Below the pieces are notes generated by a model. It was not told the origin of the DNA and made no database searches. It saw only the letters and a list, made by a program, of their open reading frames with translations. Position numbers and translations under genes: made by a program. This document shows, piece after piece, positions 37,260-48,312 of a stretch of 64,000 nt of DNA. The stretch is taken from positions 227,276,826-227,340,825 of the forward strand of contig NC_057795.1 of the NCBI RefSeq assembly GCF_018294505.1, written 5' to 3'. Numbering within the stretch: position 1 is the stretch's first letter; the number at the start of each line of letters is the position of its first letter. Source of the DNA: Triticum aestivum (lineage: Eukaryota; Streptophyta; Magnoliopsida; Poales; Poaceae).

Positions 37260-38357
37260 AAATCGATTGACCCAAAAGTCGATTCAGTCAATTGAAGTGT
37301 AGCTAAATCGGAGTAGCATCGCAAGCAACAGCAAGAGCGAGAGCAGCAGCGCGAGCAAGAGCAGACCAGGCAGGGGACCGAGAGCAAGAGCAGAGCAGCA
37401 GCACGAGCGAGAGCTAAAGCAGCAGCAGCTCCTACTGATGTGGACGTCGCCGCCGAGGGAGAAACACCATGGCGGAAGTGGCCGGAGACGCCGCCGTGGA
37501 TGGAGCCGTGCCGTGTCGGCTCAGGAACGAGCGCCGGCAGCACCATGAGATCGAATCAAGAAGAAAATGCGGCGATTAGTGTACAACCTCTTTGGTGGCA
37601 CCGATTAGGCCGCAGCTTCATCCGAGGAAACGGTGATGATGATGCTCTTCCGGTGATGCAGGTGAAGACGGCGGTGTGAGAATGGAGGTGGTGCGAAAGA
37701 CGAGGGGAATGTCGGGGTAGCTCCTTGGAGGTGGAGGACGGGGTAGCTGAACTAGCGGGACGATGAGATCGACGATGGATCCTCATCCGGTAAAGTGGAT
37801 GAGGGACATCGAGGTGTTGCTGTGGACGATGTCGTCAGGGAAGAGGCTCCGGCTGGGTGGTGGATGGAGCAGGGTGTGGGGTATCGTCGCGGGTTTTCGC
37901 GGCCTTGGTGTATGAATGCGTGGGCGAATGGGATGGTAGTGGGGAACCATAGCTTAGAGACGCGCTTGTCCGAAACATGGGGTAAGTTACAAAAGTACCC
38001 CCCACCGATTTGAGGCGGTTCTTTCGGTTCAGGGGTACCACGGGCATTTCGCGTGTCGGGATTTCACAGGAGGTGGGAGTTTTCGCGCGCGTTGTAATTT
38101 CGGAATAGCAAGGCGCGGGTTGAGATGGAGGGAGTTGTCGGAGCACAATGAGACAAAAATATATCTTAAATATTTCAGGCTAACAAGGCGCGGGTTGAAG
38201 AGGCGGGAGTTTGGCAGCACGATAGACAGAGACGCTAGCTTGAATTTTCAGCATAACAAGGCGCGGCTTGAAATTTCGGAAGAACAAGCTTAACGTGTAC
38301 CCAAAAAAAGACAATTTGCACCTCAACACGCACAACACACACACAAACACCATTTAG
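37260..38357. other. GC-rich CACTA interior with purine-rich low-complexity tract
   Basis: 37315-37432 is built of AGCAAGAGCGAGAGCAGCAG-like repeats. 37440-38000 is GC-rich with proline/serine-type frames on the minus strand and no domain. The piece near 37897 (GGTGTATGAATGCG) recurs outside the element near 12045. No supported gene. Confidence 0.5.
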
Positions 38358-38852
38358 ACTAGAGTAAGGTACACGTGCATTGCACGCATGAGATTTGGCA
38401 ACCAAATTATGAATAAATACCACATTATAGTATGCAAGCTTTGAGTCATATATGCATGATGTAGATGTTCGTTTAATTCTTATAGTTCATTTCATTCAAA
38501 ATCATCTAGTTTTTATAAGAAAGCTAATCTATTTTAAGATTCATGGAATTGTGCATTGTAAAACATAAAGTAAAAACAAATAATGGCAAATCATGTAGAA
38601 AAACATTTGGGCAATTCTGATACGGAAGATTCTAGAACAAATAAGAAGTGCTTGTGTTTTGATGTTTGTGCATTATGCTTAAGTTCAACCATGGAGTCTT
38701 CTAGATTATACATGTGGCGAAATCTGGTGGAATCTAGATGATATCCAACAGCCAATAGTGCTCAAATTTGCCATCTTTGGACCATCGGATTCGCCTCATC
38801 CAACGACCATCTTTCAAAGTTAAAGTTACCCGCACACAATAAAAAATATAAA

Positions 38853-38879
38853 ATTATATATATATATATATATATATAT
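38853..38879. repeat. AT dinucleotide microsatellite
   Basis: An uninterrupted run of about 13 AT units in the loop of the long-inverted-repeat element. Confidence 0.9.
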
Positions 38880-39908
38880 GGGTATAGATATAAATATGTG
38901 ATGCAAAAGCCGCCCATCATCTCCAATTAGAATAGTGTGTCCATGCACGGATGCGACGTGGCCAAATGATGTCTGTCATCGGTATCTCAAATTCAAATCA
39001 GTCTGACCTTGTTCAATGTGTATACATTACAACATGGTCGTTTCCAAACCACACCGCGCAGATCTCCGTTATATTCATGCATGCATGGGTGTTAAACATC
39101 AGGATCTCTTATTCAAATATTTGAATTCAACTTTACATTGATTATGACCTCACCTATTCTTTTACACCCACACAGTAGTCTTCTCTTTATAATTGTACCA
39201 CTAACTTTCTCTCGTGCATGCATGCACACACACTACAAGCCGGCATTATCCATCGCACACATGCAATCTTTTTCTTCAGGCCGGTCTCCCATGAAGGCAC
39301 ACACCCACACACATCCCCCTCTCCATCATATCGGGCATTCTTTATCTCTCACGCGTGCATGCGCAACGATCGATGTTCCTCTATGTATGTGTGTATATAG
39401 CTAGGTCTTTCATAGTTTTCCACACAAATCGATCAATCGATATATCCAGTGAGGTCTCACCCTCTTTCCCACGTCCACATCGATCAATCTATACCTCTCT
39501 ATATAGGATTAACATATATAGCTAATACACCCACATTAATTATATATCCAACGTCCCCCTCTCATCATCCATGCCTTCTGCTTCATCTCTCAAACGCGTG
39601 CACAATGGCGAAGACAGGGGCAGTAAGGGCCCTGCCCCCCCTAACATCACTATATATCGAGGCTAATATGAATGTGATCATTAGACAATTGCTGCTAAAA
39701 ATGGTTTAATTTCATGAATTGACCCTCCTCATAAAGGATTAGCAATGCTTGGCCCCCTAGCTCATTTATTTTTCATGGCTCCGCCACTGCGTGCAACAGC
39801 GCACGTGTCCGCCCCCTCTCTCTAAATATCGATCTCGCACTTGTGCATTCCTTCATAGTCTCCCTCCACTCGGCCCCTCGCACTATCTTCTATCCCCCAC
39901 TAGATTTT
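38880..39908. other. loop of the long-inverted-repeat element, CT/CA-rich
   Basis: No gene. 39160-39620 is rich in CACACA and CTCTC words and resembles 12890-13080 outside the CACTA. The small frames at 39138-39404 and 39449-39709 reflect this composition. Confidence 0.45.
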
Positions 39909-40105
39909 GCCACATGTACAATCTAGCAGACTCCATGGTTGAACTTAAGCATAATGCACAAACCTCAAAACAATAGTGGTTCTCTTTTGTTCTAGAATCT
40001 TCCGTATCATAACTACCCAAACTTTTTTTCTAGTTGAATTGCCATTATTTGTTTTTACTTTATGCTTTACAACGCATAATTCCATGAATCATAAAATAGA
40101 TTAAG

Positions 40106-40383
40106 GGCTTCTTTGATTCAAAGGATTCTCAAAGGAATTTTGGAGGATTCTAATCATTAGGAATTTTTCCTATCTTGGTTGTTTGATTCGTAGGATTGTA
40201 AACCATAGGAAATTTTCCATATGATTCATTTGCACTAGATTTCATAGGAAACATTCCATCCACTCAAACCTCTTTGAAAGAATTCTGCTTTTTTCTATGC
40301 ACAATCAAACACTAGTACAATCCGGTAGGATTCAAGACGACATTCCACTATAATCCCATGTTTTTCCTATTCCCGCGTTCTTA
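40106..40383. mobile_element. MITE inserted in the right arm of the long-inverted-repeat element
   Basis: It starts after TTAA as GGGCTTCTTTGATTCAAAGG and ends near TCCCGCGTTCTTA. It is flanked on both sides by sequence that pairs continuously with the uninterrupted left arm, which proves that it is a later insertion. The ends and TTA-like flanks suggest a Tourist/Harbinger-type MITE. Confidence 0.65.
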
Positions 40384-40549
40384 GCTTTTTTTATAAAAAC
40401 TAATTGATTTTGAATGAGATGAACTATAAGAATTAAACGAAGGGCTACATCAGACATATATGACTCAGAGCTTACATGCTATAGTGTGGTATTTATTCAT
40501 AATTTGGTTGCAAAATCTGATGCGTGTAATGCACGTGTACCTTACTAGT

Positions 40550-41248
40550 ACTTCGAGTATGTGCAAAACACATAAATTAGAATACCAATGGCACGCTACA
40601 CAATGTCTCTCTTACAGTTCATGAAGCCACGTGGCACATGTGGAGGCGTTGTCGTGACCTCCTTGCGTGGATTGATCACAGTGACGTGTTGTTGGTTCCA
40701 GAAGAATGTACTCGTCCTCCCTGAGCCATACTGGCGGTACATGCACGAAGCGAAGATGTGCACGCACGCCATGCACGCACTCATTCCCTCGCATGCACAC
40801 GCGGGTACATGGGCGGACGCAAGTTTGTACCAAGATCCACCCCATGTGATAATTTGACGCGTGTAAAGTCGTTCACTTCATTGATGGTCAATTAATACAG
40901 CGCATGCAAATTGAGTGGACGTGAGGGCGGAAGAAAGACATTATTACTCCACTGCGCGCATGCGAGTAGTTAAATCGTGGGTTGCTAGTAGTACTTCCAT
41001 TGGTTCCTTCGTATTTTGTGCCAATTTTTGACAGTAACATAATATTTACGCATTTGAGCAGTGTAGTACTTGAAATTTATGTTCCGCTAAACTCATCGGG
41101 AGCCGTTTCGGGCCTCGAAACCAAAACCATCAATTAATCTTTACCTTGTTCCAATCACATTCGAAAGCCTGCTCACACCTACTAGTACGTACCAAACTTG
41201 AACGTGTTCCCACTATGCAGGTATTAGTACTAGTGCTAGTACTTGGGT
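40550..41248. other. sequence upstream of the coiled-coil pseudogene
   Basis: No gene found. There are CACGTG- and GCATGCAC-rich short palindromic words around 40740-40800. The 89-codon frame at 40588-40857 has no domain. Confidence 0.35.
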
Positions 41249-41256
41249 TATAAAAA
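41249..41256 (+). promoter_or_regulatory. TATA box (TATAAAAA)
   Basis: It lies 72 bases before the ATG at 41328, a normal plant promoter distance. It suggests that the captured coiled-coil gene brought its own promoter. Confidence 0.5.
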
Positions 41257-41327
41257 GGGGAACTACCTAACCGAAAATTACTCTACCTTTCCTCCTCATA
41301 AGTGCTTCTTCTTCGTCCGTCATTGCC

Positions 41328-42062
41328 ATGGCCGGTGAGCAGAGCTCTAGGTCGAGAACTACTCGTAAAAAGGGAGCGGCAACCAAGGCTGCGGGGAAAA
41401 AAGAGGGCTCGCCGCCACGCAGAGACCTTGAAAGATCTCTCACGGGCAGGCGATGGCTCCCAGGAGCGCCCTAGCCGCAGAGGCGAACATGCCGAGCCGG
41501 CAGAGCTGGAGTCGTTATCCCTCGACGACATGCCCAATCAACTCAATAAGCACCTCAATAAGCAGAAGGAGTTCATCCAAGGCTTGATGGAGTTGCTGGA
41601 GGAGAGCCTCAACGACATGCCCGCTGAGCTTAATCAGTAGGGGGAGTTGACCGCCGGCTTGGTGATGCTACTAAAGAAGAGCATTGCCTCGGAGAAGAAG
41701 GCGACCGGTGAAATCCTGCGACTTCAGGAGGACAAGGCAAAGCTCTGCCACGAGATCGACCTGTTGAAGGAGAAGAACGCCGGCTGGAACAAGCTGCATG
41801 AGAATAGTAGTTCCTCGATGAAGATGTTGCAGGCCTCGTCATGGAACAGAAGGAGGAGTTGGCAAAGCTCTGCATCGAGCACCCGGCTGCTGTCAAGGTA
41901 CATAATGCGGCCGTGGAACAGATGATGAAGGCTCGCATCGAGAAATCCCGCGTCATGGACAGAATGAAGAAGATGGCAGAGGAGACGCACAAGGAGATGG
42001 AGGTCGTGGAGGCGATGAAGAAGCAGTTACGACTCCGCGGCGAATTAGATCATTTGGGGTGA
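41328..42062 (+). pseudogene. captured coiled-coil protein gene, frameshifted
   Basis: The first ATG after the TATA box gives MAGEQSSRSRTTRKKGAATK, a basic N-terminus. The reading then passes through other frames: LDDMPNQLNKHLNKQKEFIQ with the related SLNDMPAELNQ up to a TAG at 41638-41640, then GLVMLLKKSIASEKKATGEI and LRLQEDKAKLCHEIDLLKEK, and finally MEQKEELAKLCIEHPAAVKV with MKKMAEETHKEMEVVEAMKK to a TGA at 42060-42062. The heptad-like Leu/Glu/Lys pattern points to a long coiled coil. At least two frame changes and one stop make it a pseudogene. I do not recognise the family. It faces the exonuclease gene (convergent). Confidence 0.6.
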
Positions 42063-42339
42063 TAATCTTCCTTCTTCTTTTGCTGCTGTGTTTCATCTTT
42101 TGCTTCGGGTGTTTCGCCGCACGTGTCACGTTCTCTGTGAGGCATGAATAGAAAAATTGTTTTTTAAGGGAATGAATAGAACAATGCTAACAATGAGATG
42201 ACTAGCAAATAAGATCATTTTTTATCGCCATATGGCACTGGGCTGCCGTGTTTCGTGCTCCTCCGTCGCAGTACTACTCAAGTGGAAAACTTGAGTATAC
42301 CGCACGGTTCTTTGCTCCTCCTCGATCAGGTCGTCGACG

Positions 42340-42560
42340 CATTTATACGAGCAGTCAAATCACAAGGCCCCGCCTTCCAGCAGTAATGAGCCGTCAAATC
42401 ACAAAGGCCCTCGCCTCTCATGAAACCGAGCAAGCTAGACTGCCCCGCCCTCTAGCCTTTTAAAAAATGTATACTTTTGTACATCAGTAGTATCAATGGA
42501 TTGCGCCATGGAGCAAAACTTGAAATTAAAAAAAGGTGGTACATATAGAGATCGCTCGTC
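42340..42560. repeat. direct repeat left of the exonuclease gene
   Basis: It shares with 44700-44960 the order GTCAAATCACAAGGCCCC, CAGCAGTAA, GTCAAATCACA, CCCCGCCCTC, CTTTTAAA, GTATAC and ATGGATTGCGCC...CCATGGAGCAAA. The two copies enclose the exonuclease gene, its hairpin and the Stowaway MITE. Confidence 0.65.
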
Positions 42561-42968
42561 GCCAAATTATGCATATAGTACTATTAAAAAGGCTAGTCAC
42601 AATAATGATGTCCAGCACAACCCACCCCTCAAATAAAACTAAGCACCCTGAAATTCTTTGACAAAACTAAGCACCCTGGAATTCTTTGACAACTAAACTG
42701 TTGGCTATATGATGTTGGCCATATATATTGTACGTATATAATGTGAAGAAACGAGTGGTAGTACTATATCAACTAAAAGATGAAATGCAAGAAATACTAG
42801 TATGTACATACTGAAGAGTTAAAGTAACAAGAAGAAACATAACATAGTTCTGTTGGGGGCTCAGCACAACACACCCCTCAAATTAAATTAAGCACACCTG
42901 AAATTAAAATTTGCAACTATTCTGGTAGACACTGCATTAGAACCACCATGAGCAATGACACTGCCACC
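42561..42968 (-). other. 3' flank of the exonuclease gene
   Basis: It contains a short duplicated phrase (AGCACAACCCACCCCTCAAAT near 42614 and AGCACAACACACCCCTCAAAT near 42861, each followed by TAAGCAC). No reading frame of note. Confidence 0.4.
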
Positions 42969-43685
42969 TTACTCGGAGTCCTCGTCCACGTCCTCGACTT
43001 CGTCCTTGTCCCTCTTCCTCTTGGTTGATACTTCTTTGCTTGAACCGCCAACTTGGGTTTTGCTCTTCATCCAACCCTTGTAGATATTGAAACAAAGGTA
43101 GCCATCCATTGCAGCGTAGTGGATGTGGTCTATATCTAGTACATTCTGCTGCCATGCATGACGATGAAACGTGTATGGAGGTTTCTCCAGTTTACCGTAT
43201 GAAGGATGAACCATGGATCCTGCCGAGGTCGGTATTGAAGGCTGACGAGAGGACACCAGCCGATTCTTCTGGAGGTCGAAGGTGTTGCCTACAACGAGGC
43301 CTATCCGACGCAGGACTTCTTTGTCGTTACCAAAGTCTACAGTAACGAATTTGACTAGGTTGCTCTTGAGGAAGTCCTTAAAATCCTGGCACTCAACGTC
43401 GGCATGGCATATGTGGTAGACCGAGCATAAGTCATGCACGCAAACCTGGATCACGACAGGCTTCTTCCTCTCTTCGTCCTTTAGATCCTTATCTCGTCCC
43501 AGGACTGTGGTGTACTCAACATCTAGGCCGACCCACTCATCATCTGAGTCATCGAACATGCGTCTGAAGCGAGAAAGGCATCCTTTCACCGTCACGGAAG
43601 AACGGGTGTATATGACGTCGAACTCATCGCCAGTGATGGTTCTAACCTTGTACTCACTGCTGATCGGGGAGATTTGGGACGCCAT
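42969..43685 (-). CDS. 3'-5' exonuclease domain protein (DEDDy, Werner-exonuclease-like)
   Basis: An uninterrupted 238-codon frame from ATG at 43683-43685 to TAA, single exon. The DnaQ-like fold is indicated by exo I WVGLDVEYT (Asp55, Glu57), exo II VTVDFGNDKEVLRRIG (Asp121) and exo III HYAAMDGYLCFNIY (Tyr190, Asp194), so all five DEDDy metal-binding/catalytic positions are present. The tail KRKRDKDEVEDVDEDSE has a basic, NLS-like cluster followed by acidic residues. The family trims 3' ends of DNA or RNA, and plants have many short single-domain members like this one. It lies inside the CACTA element, so it is captured or transduplicated. Intact motifs imply recent capture or selection. Whether it is expressed is unknown. 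Confidence 0.78.
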   Translation of the reverse strand: MASQISPISSEYKVRTITGDEFDVIYTRSSVTVKGCLSRFRRMFDDSDDEWVGLDVEYTTVLGRDKDLKDEERKKPVVIQVCVHDLCSVYHICHADVECQDFKDFLKSNLVKFVTVDFGNDKEVLRRIGLVVGNTFDLQKNRLVSSRQPSIPTSAGSMVHPSYGKLEKPPYTFHRHAWQQNVLDIDHIHYAAMDGYLCFNIYKGWMKSKTQVGGSSKEVSTKRKRDKDEVEDVDEDSE

Positions 43686-43837
43686 GGATTTGGGAGGAGG
43701 GTTAGGATTAGTGGAACTGCCGTAATGTGAATGGACGGGACGACTAGGAGCGAACCGTCGTAGTATTAAAGGACGTGAGGGGACGAGAGGAGCGAACTAC
43801 CAGCGCGCGAATGGCAGGGTAGTGGCTTTCCATTCTC

Positions 43838-44010
43838 CCATGATACGGGCTTCCGAGAGCCCTTGGATCTGAGATCAAACGGTTGCATGGCGTGATTCTA
43901 GACCTATGGGCGAATATCCTATCCTGGAGGGTTATTCTGCAAATTTTCAGCAACTTAGCATGCGACCATTTGATCTCAGATCCAAGGGCTGCCAGCAGCC
44001 CGTATCATGG
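43838..44010. repeat. inverted repeat upstream of the exonuclease gene
   Basis: Two 52-bp arms (43838-43889 and 43959-44010) pair with a few mismatches around a 69-bp loop. The shared core is CCTTGGATCTGAGATCAAA. It lies about 150 bp before the exonuclease ATG and could be a small foldback element or a promoter hairpin. Confidence 0.75.
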
Positions 44011-44199
44011 CCGCGCCTACCACGACCGTCACGTCGCTCGCGCTGTTGTGCCCTTGGAGATTTAACACGGTGCGTTAGGCTATCTGATGTTGGCATGTCA
44101 TACATAGTCATCACTTAGTCACTCATACTACAACAAGGTTTTGGCTATAAGGTTGGTTATAAGTGTATTTTTTTACTTCTCTCTATCTCTTTCTTCGTA

Positions 44200-44280
44200 C
44201 TCCCTCTGTCCCATAATATAAGAACATTTTCGACACTAGTGTAGTACCAAAAACGTTCTTATATTATGGGACACAGGGAG
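44200..44280. mobile_element. Stowaway MITE, 81 bp
   Basis: It starts CTCCCTCTGTCCCATAATAT and ends with the near-exact reverse complement (ATATTATGGGACACAGGGAG), flanked on both sides by TA. This is the Tc1/mariner-type Stowaway structure very common in Triticeae. It would fold into a complete hairpin. Confidence 0.92.
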
Positions 44281-44699
44281 TACTAGTATTTATTGCATTT
44301 GCCAAGGAGTGACCTCTTCCAATGAAATGGTGTTGCTAAGTTTGCTTCATTTAATTAGCTATAGACTCAAAATTGTCTTTTCACCTAGGTACACGCACTT
44401 AGCACCGTTTCTTCCTTGGGTCACCAAACTAGTCTCTCTCTTCTTGATTAACTTGCCACATTAGACTTTATGCCTATGTGGCAAGCTTAGCACCTATAGG
44501 AGCAAGTAAAAGTAAGTACAATAGTGCGCTTTACATAGCATTTTTGCATATGTGGAGGAAAGAGAGGCAAGGAAAAAGTGGAGAAGTGGATTCTCATGCA
44601 AGAGCCAGCCTCTACTACATGGTGGAGCATTGGGAGAGGCACCTGTATGGAGGTGGTCAGGAATCGGGAGACTCACGCCGGTCGTAGCGCCGCAGTTAA

Positions 44700-44960
44700 A
44701 ATGATAATGGAAAGTCAAATCACGGGGCCCCACCTGTCCAGCAGTAACTCGTTGTCAAATCACATAGCCCTACGTTTGCAGCAGCCTACTCCCTCATCTT
44801 CTCGCGTCTCTGTTGAACCGACTAGGTGGAACTGCCCTGCCGCCTACCACGGAGGAAAAGCCCCGCCCTCGACTTTTAAATAGTATACAATATACTAATT
44901 TTGTATCCATGGATTGCGCCCGCACCATGGAGCAAAGCGTCTAGAAAATGGCGGTACACA
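44700..44960. repeat. direct repeat right of the exonuclease gene
   Basis: Partner of 42340-42560, in the same orientation and word order and diverged by substitutions and small indels. The pair may mark a duplicated boundary of the captured genomic fragment. Confidence 0.65.
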
Positions 44961-46140
44961 TGTACGGAGTATACAGCATGCCAGTCGCGTTTTCATCGGA
45001 CCCCAGACGGTCGGTCGGTCTGGCACGCTGCTCTCCGAATGGAACGCGCGTCATATTGCGTTCGCACACACATGTGGGATGGCAATTGAGAACCGACCAT
45101 AGGCACACTCCCCGCCCCCACATTTCGGGTGACTTAATAGAAGAGGGAGACAAGCGATAGTACTAGAGAAGTGTTGTACTACGTTGGTGCCTGGATGATC
45201 CCTGCAAGACACGGAAGATCAGTTCGTCCATGCATGTGACCAGACTCCAGCAGACACGCCTGGATTGGCTATCATCTACATATCGTTCAGGCTGTGTTGT
45301 ACATGGTTGTAGTTGTGGTGAGAAATCCAAAAAAAGGTTTCTTGTCATCTCGCAAAATTAGGTGTCATGTGCTTCGGATCACTGCGAGGGTTAAACAGCG
45401 ACAACTGAGTTGGGCTAGTCACTGGGGGCACATGCATGAACAGTGACTACTCGGCTGCCATCTAGGTCAAGCCGGCTATGTTAATTAGGACATCTATCGA
45501 CGGACCCCTTTTCTACGAGTTTATCTTTAATTTGAGCTTTGTTCCTCGTCTAGTTTGTCCGTCGGGATTCATGTTGTCTCCTTTGGGCAGTGAGGTTATG
45601 ATTTCTTGTCATGTGGCATTTTTTTGTGTTATATGTTATAATCCGGCGCTTCAGATCAAAATGACGACAACTGTGCCTCCGGGCCACGTGCATGAAGACT
45701 TCTCGACAGTCATTGGCGAGGTCAAGCCGGCTCCGATAGACAAAAGAAAACTAGTACTACTCCACTATATAGGCAGGAGCCTCCGCACTTGCTTGCTAGT
45801 GTTGCTATCTTCACACTGTCTCGGCCTCTCCAGATCTAAACACGACAGCGGTGGCCACACACACACACTCTCTCTCTCTCTCTGCTCGCCACTGGTCACA
45901 GATCCAGCCGGATCCTCTCTGCCGGGGAAGGTGAGAAGGTGCAACGTTCACGAGGTCGTCCTCGGCGATGGCTCTTACCCACTGCTGGGCGCGTCCCGAT
46001 CAGCCTGCCTTGCCATTCTCTTCCAAGCACCGCTAGCGAGGGAGGGCCTCCGACCCCTTCTTCCTTGCTGTCGTAGTGTGGGAAGATCTGGCCTCCCGCC
46101 GCCCACCTAGCGATATCCCGGCGACCATCAGGTATAACTT
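44961..46140 (+). other. possible captured promoter/5' exon with microsatellite
   Basis: A TATA-like CTATATAGG at about 45764 is followed by a CA/CT microsatellite (45856-45883), a typical 5' leader feature. A splice-donor-like CAG/GTATAA at about 46130 and a pyrimidine-rich acceptor ending TTTCTCAG near 46213 would give an intron of about 82 bp. The 210-codon frame 45478-46110 spans the TATA box and microsatellite and is not believed. No protein domain recognised. Confidence 0.3.
45856..45883. repeat. compound CA/CT microsatellite
   Basis: About six CA units followed directly by about seven CT units. Confidence 0.9.
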
Positions 46141-48312
46141 CCTTCGAAACCGGCCTTGCTCTACTTCCCGAGCTCCTGACGTCGCTGCATTTGTATCTTT
46201 TACTATTTCTCAGGCCCCCTCGTAGATAGGATCGATCAGCTGTTCGAAAACCACCTAATTTTTTTACGTTTAAGAGGTAAAACTAGTTCATGCACTCGAA
46301 TCTAGTACTACTTGGTTCAAACAAGGAATAAAGGGGGTGGGGTGGGGGAGGATTTGTTACCTGAATCTTGGACTTGGTCAAAAGAGGAAATAATGGGGGC
46401 GAAAAGTAGCAAAGACTGGCTATCCAACTGGTCTCTAGGTCTAATAGGGAAATAAAGGGAAACGCAGTACAAACTCAATATAAACCCGATCTATTGGTTG
46501 AAAAAGGAAAGAAAGTGGGGACTGGGGGATAAGTCAACAGAGTAAGTCCAGCACTAGATTTGCTAGCCTCACACAGTATAAGGTGGCTATACCGAACAAA
46601 AATGGGACCAACCCAGATATCCTGTTCTGATGTTTGTTGCCCCAAGCCACTCTTATGTAATGCCACTGGTTAAATGTGGCAGTCGCACTATTAAAAGTAA
46701 GGACACATTAAACCAATGTTGTTTTCAATGTAATGCCTCCAGTAATATGAATCAATGGCACTTCTTTACATGTCATGTTAAAATTTCCCATTAAGATAAG
46801 TTGGTTCTTTTCGTTAGAAATGCAACTGTCCTGGTCCGCCTACTCTCCCGTGCCCAGAGTAATGTTGTATTTAACGGTTGTCATAGTTAATCCTAATGTC
46901 CACACTAATATCTAGCAATGCCACTGCTTTAGAAATTGCTACTGTCCTTGTAGGATTGCCATTCAGATAAGAAACATGCTTCTTTTCATTTGATGCATGT
47001 TTCATCACTTGTTAGTCACCCTCCTTTCCACCTTTTTGTGCAAACAGAGATATACATTTCACGCTCGATCTTAGTTGAACTGCACAAATGATATCCAAAT
47101 TATAGTTGAGCATTACAGGAGCATCACAACCAACCTTGATTCTCAATTTTATTGCAACTAATGAAGAAGAAGCTCTGTGGGTTTCGTTTTCTGATGGAAA
47201 TGGAACCGGGGCTGGAGCCCTTTTCTTAAATTTTTTTGAAGAAGAAGCTGCTAGCTCACGGGACATTGCTTCATTTTAGGTGAACTGCACCAAAAGATCC
47301 CATGAATTGAATCATCCATGTTGGTGACTGAAAGAGCCAGCTTCAGCATCCCAGTCTAAGCACCCCCGGCCTCCATCCTTGCAACGCACGGTACACCTCG
47401 TTTGCCACCTGCTCGACCCTAGTGTCACTAATAAAATTAAGTAATAATACAGTTAAAATAGAGCGAGTGTCATCTCTATCATTTCATTTCCAATGTAGAT
47501 AAAGAAAGTGCTTCTCTTTGTTAAAGTATGCTTCATCAACTAGTCCCATTGTCAATGTTTAAGCATTTTTGCAAACTGGGGTGCTTAATTTTAGTTGATA
47601 TGTACAAAAATAGAGATTTGAATGTCTCAAGGCGCCTCCTTGTACTACCGCTGTACACTGATGTTCATCACTGGCAGAAGGTGTATCTGGGAGACTTGGG
47701 ATGATGTCGAGTATGAGGCGTACCCAGTACTGGGCGTACCGTATGAGGCGTCGCAAGGCCCATCTCGCCCTCGCAGCATGGCATACTATGATACTATCGT
47801 AATATTTTCTTCTATTTATTTTGTGTGTTTCATCAACTAGTGCCACTATAATGTAATCACGCTTTTTCATTATCTATGCAAACAGGGTTATTCAGATGCA
47901 ATTGGGTGGAACTGCACAAATGTACGTATGGAACCGGCATATATGCAGAGTGCGAGGTGTGCCAAGTAAAAATTACCGACACCAACCATGCTGCATGCAC
48001 GCATTGGCATCCACCACCACCAGTGGGATGTGTGGCGCTCTATGTGGACGGATCTTTCTCGGCAGCAAATCCCCTAACCAAATACTAGTAGCTTATATTG
48101 GCAGTTTTCTAGGGAGTACTCTTTTCTGAAAGAAGCACCAATCTATTTTTCTTTATTTGTACACTGTGTCACAATTTTGACCCAAAGGTCCAGAGCTATT
48201 TTAGGGTGATTGGCGTAGTACTCGGAGACTGATTGTAAGCATGATTTTCATTAGCTGTCACACTGATTGTAAGCACGAGCAGGTGGAAGATTAGGTTAGT
48301 GTGAAGCTTACC
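46141..48312. other. CACTA interior, degenerate intron-like repeats
   Basis: No supported gene. A phrase of the type GCAAAC-AG/TGG, then GTTGA(A)CTGCACAAATG and a following exon-like piece, recurs in diverged form near 47040, 47570 and 47880. Phrases around AATGCCACTG recur at 46660-46930. This suggests the same exon-plus-intron multiplication seen in the tnpA-like region. Confidence 0.4.

Larger units (their letters stand above)
38358..40549. mobile_element. 2.2-kb element with about 365-bp terminal inverted repeats
   Basis: The left end ACTAGAGTAAGGTACACGTG and the reverse complement of the right end, ACTAGTAAGGTACACGTGCA, start two long arms that can be followed through AACCAAATTATGAATAAATA, an AAACATAAAGTAAAAACAAA-like block and TTAAGTTCAACCATGGAGTC. 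The left arm ends near 38722; the right arm spans 39909-40549 and is interrupted by a MITE (40106-40383). The loop is non-coding. Long inverted repeats suggest a Mutator-like non-autonomous element, but no 8-9 bp duplication is evident. Confidence 0.65.

Noticed and set aside
36589..37546. Long frames crossing the 557-base gap
   Set aside because: More than 180 of the residues are undetermined; the frames exist only because N codons contain no stop.
45478..46110. 210-codon plus-strand frame
   Set aside because: It runs through a TATA-like box and a CA/CT microsatellite, has no domain, and is better read as possible promoter and leader.
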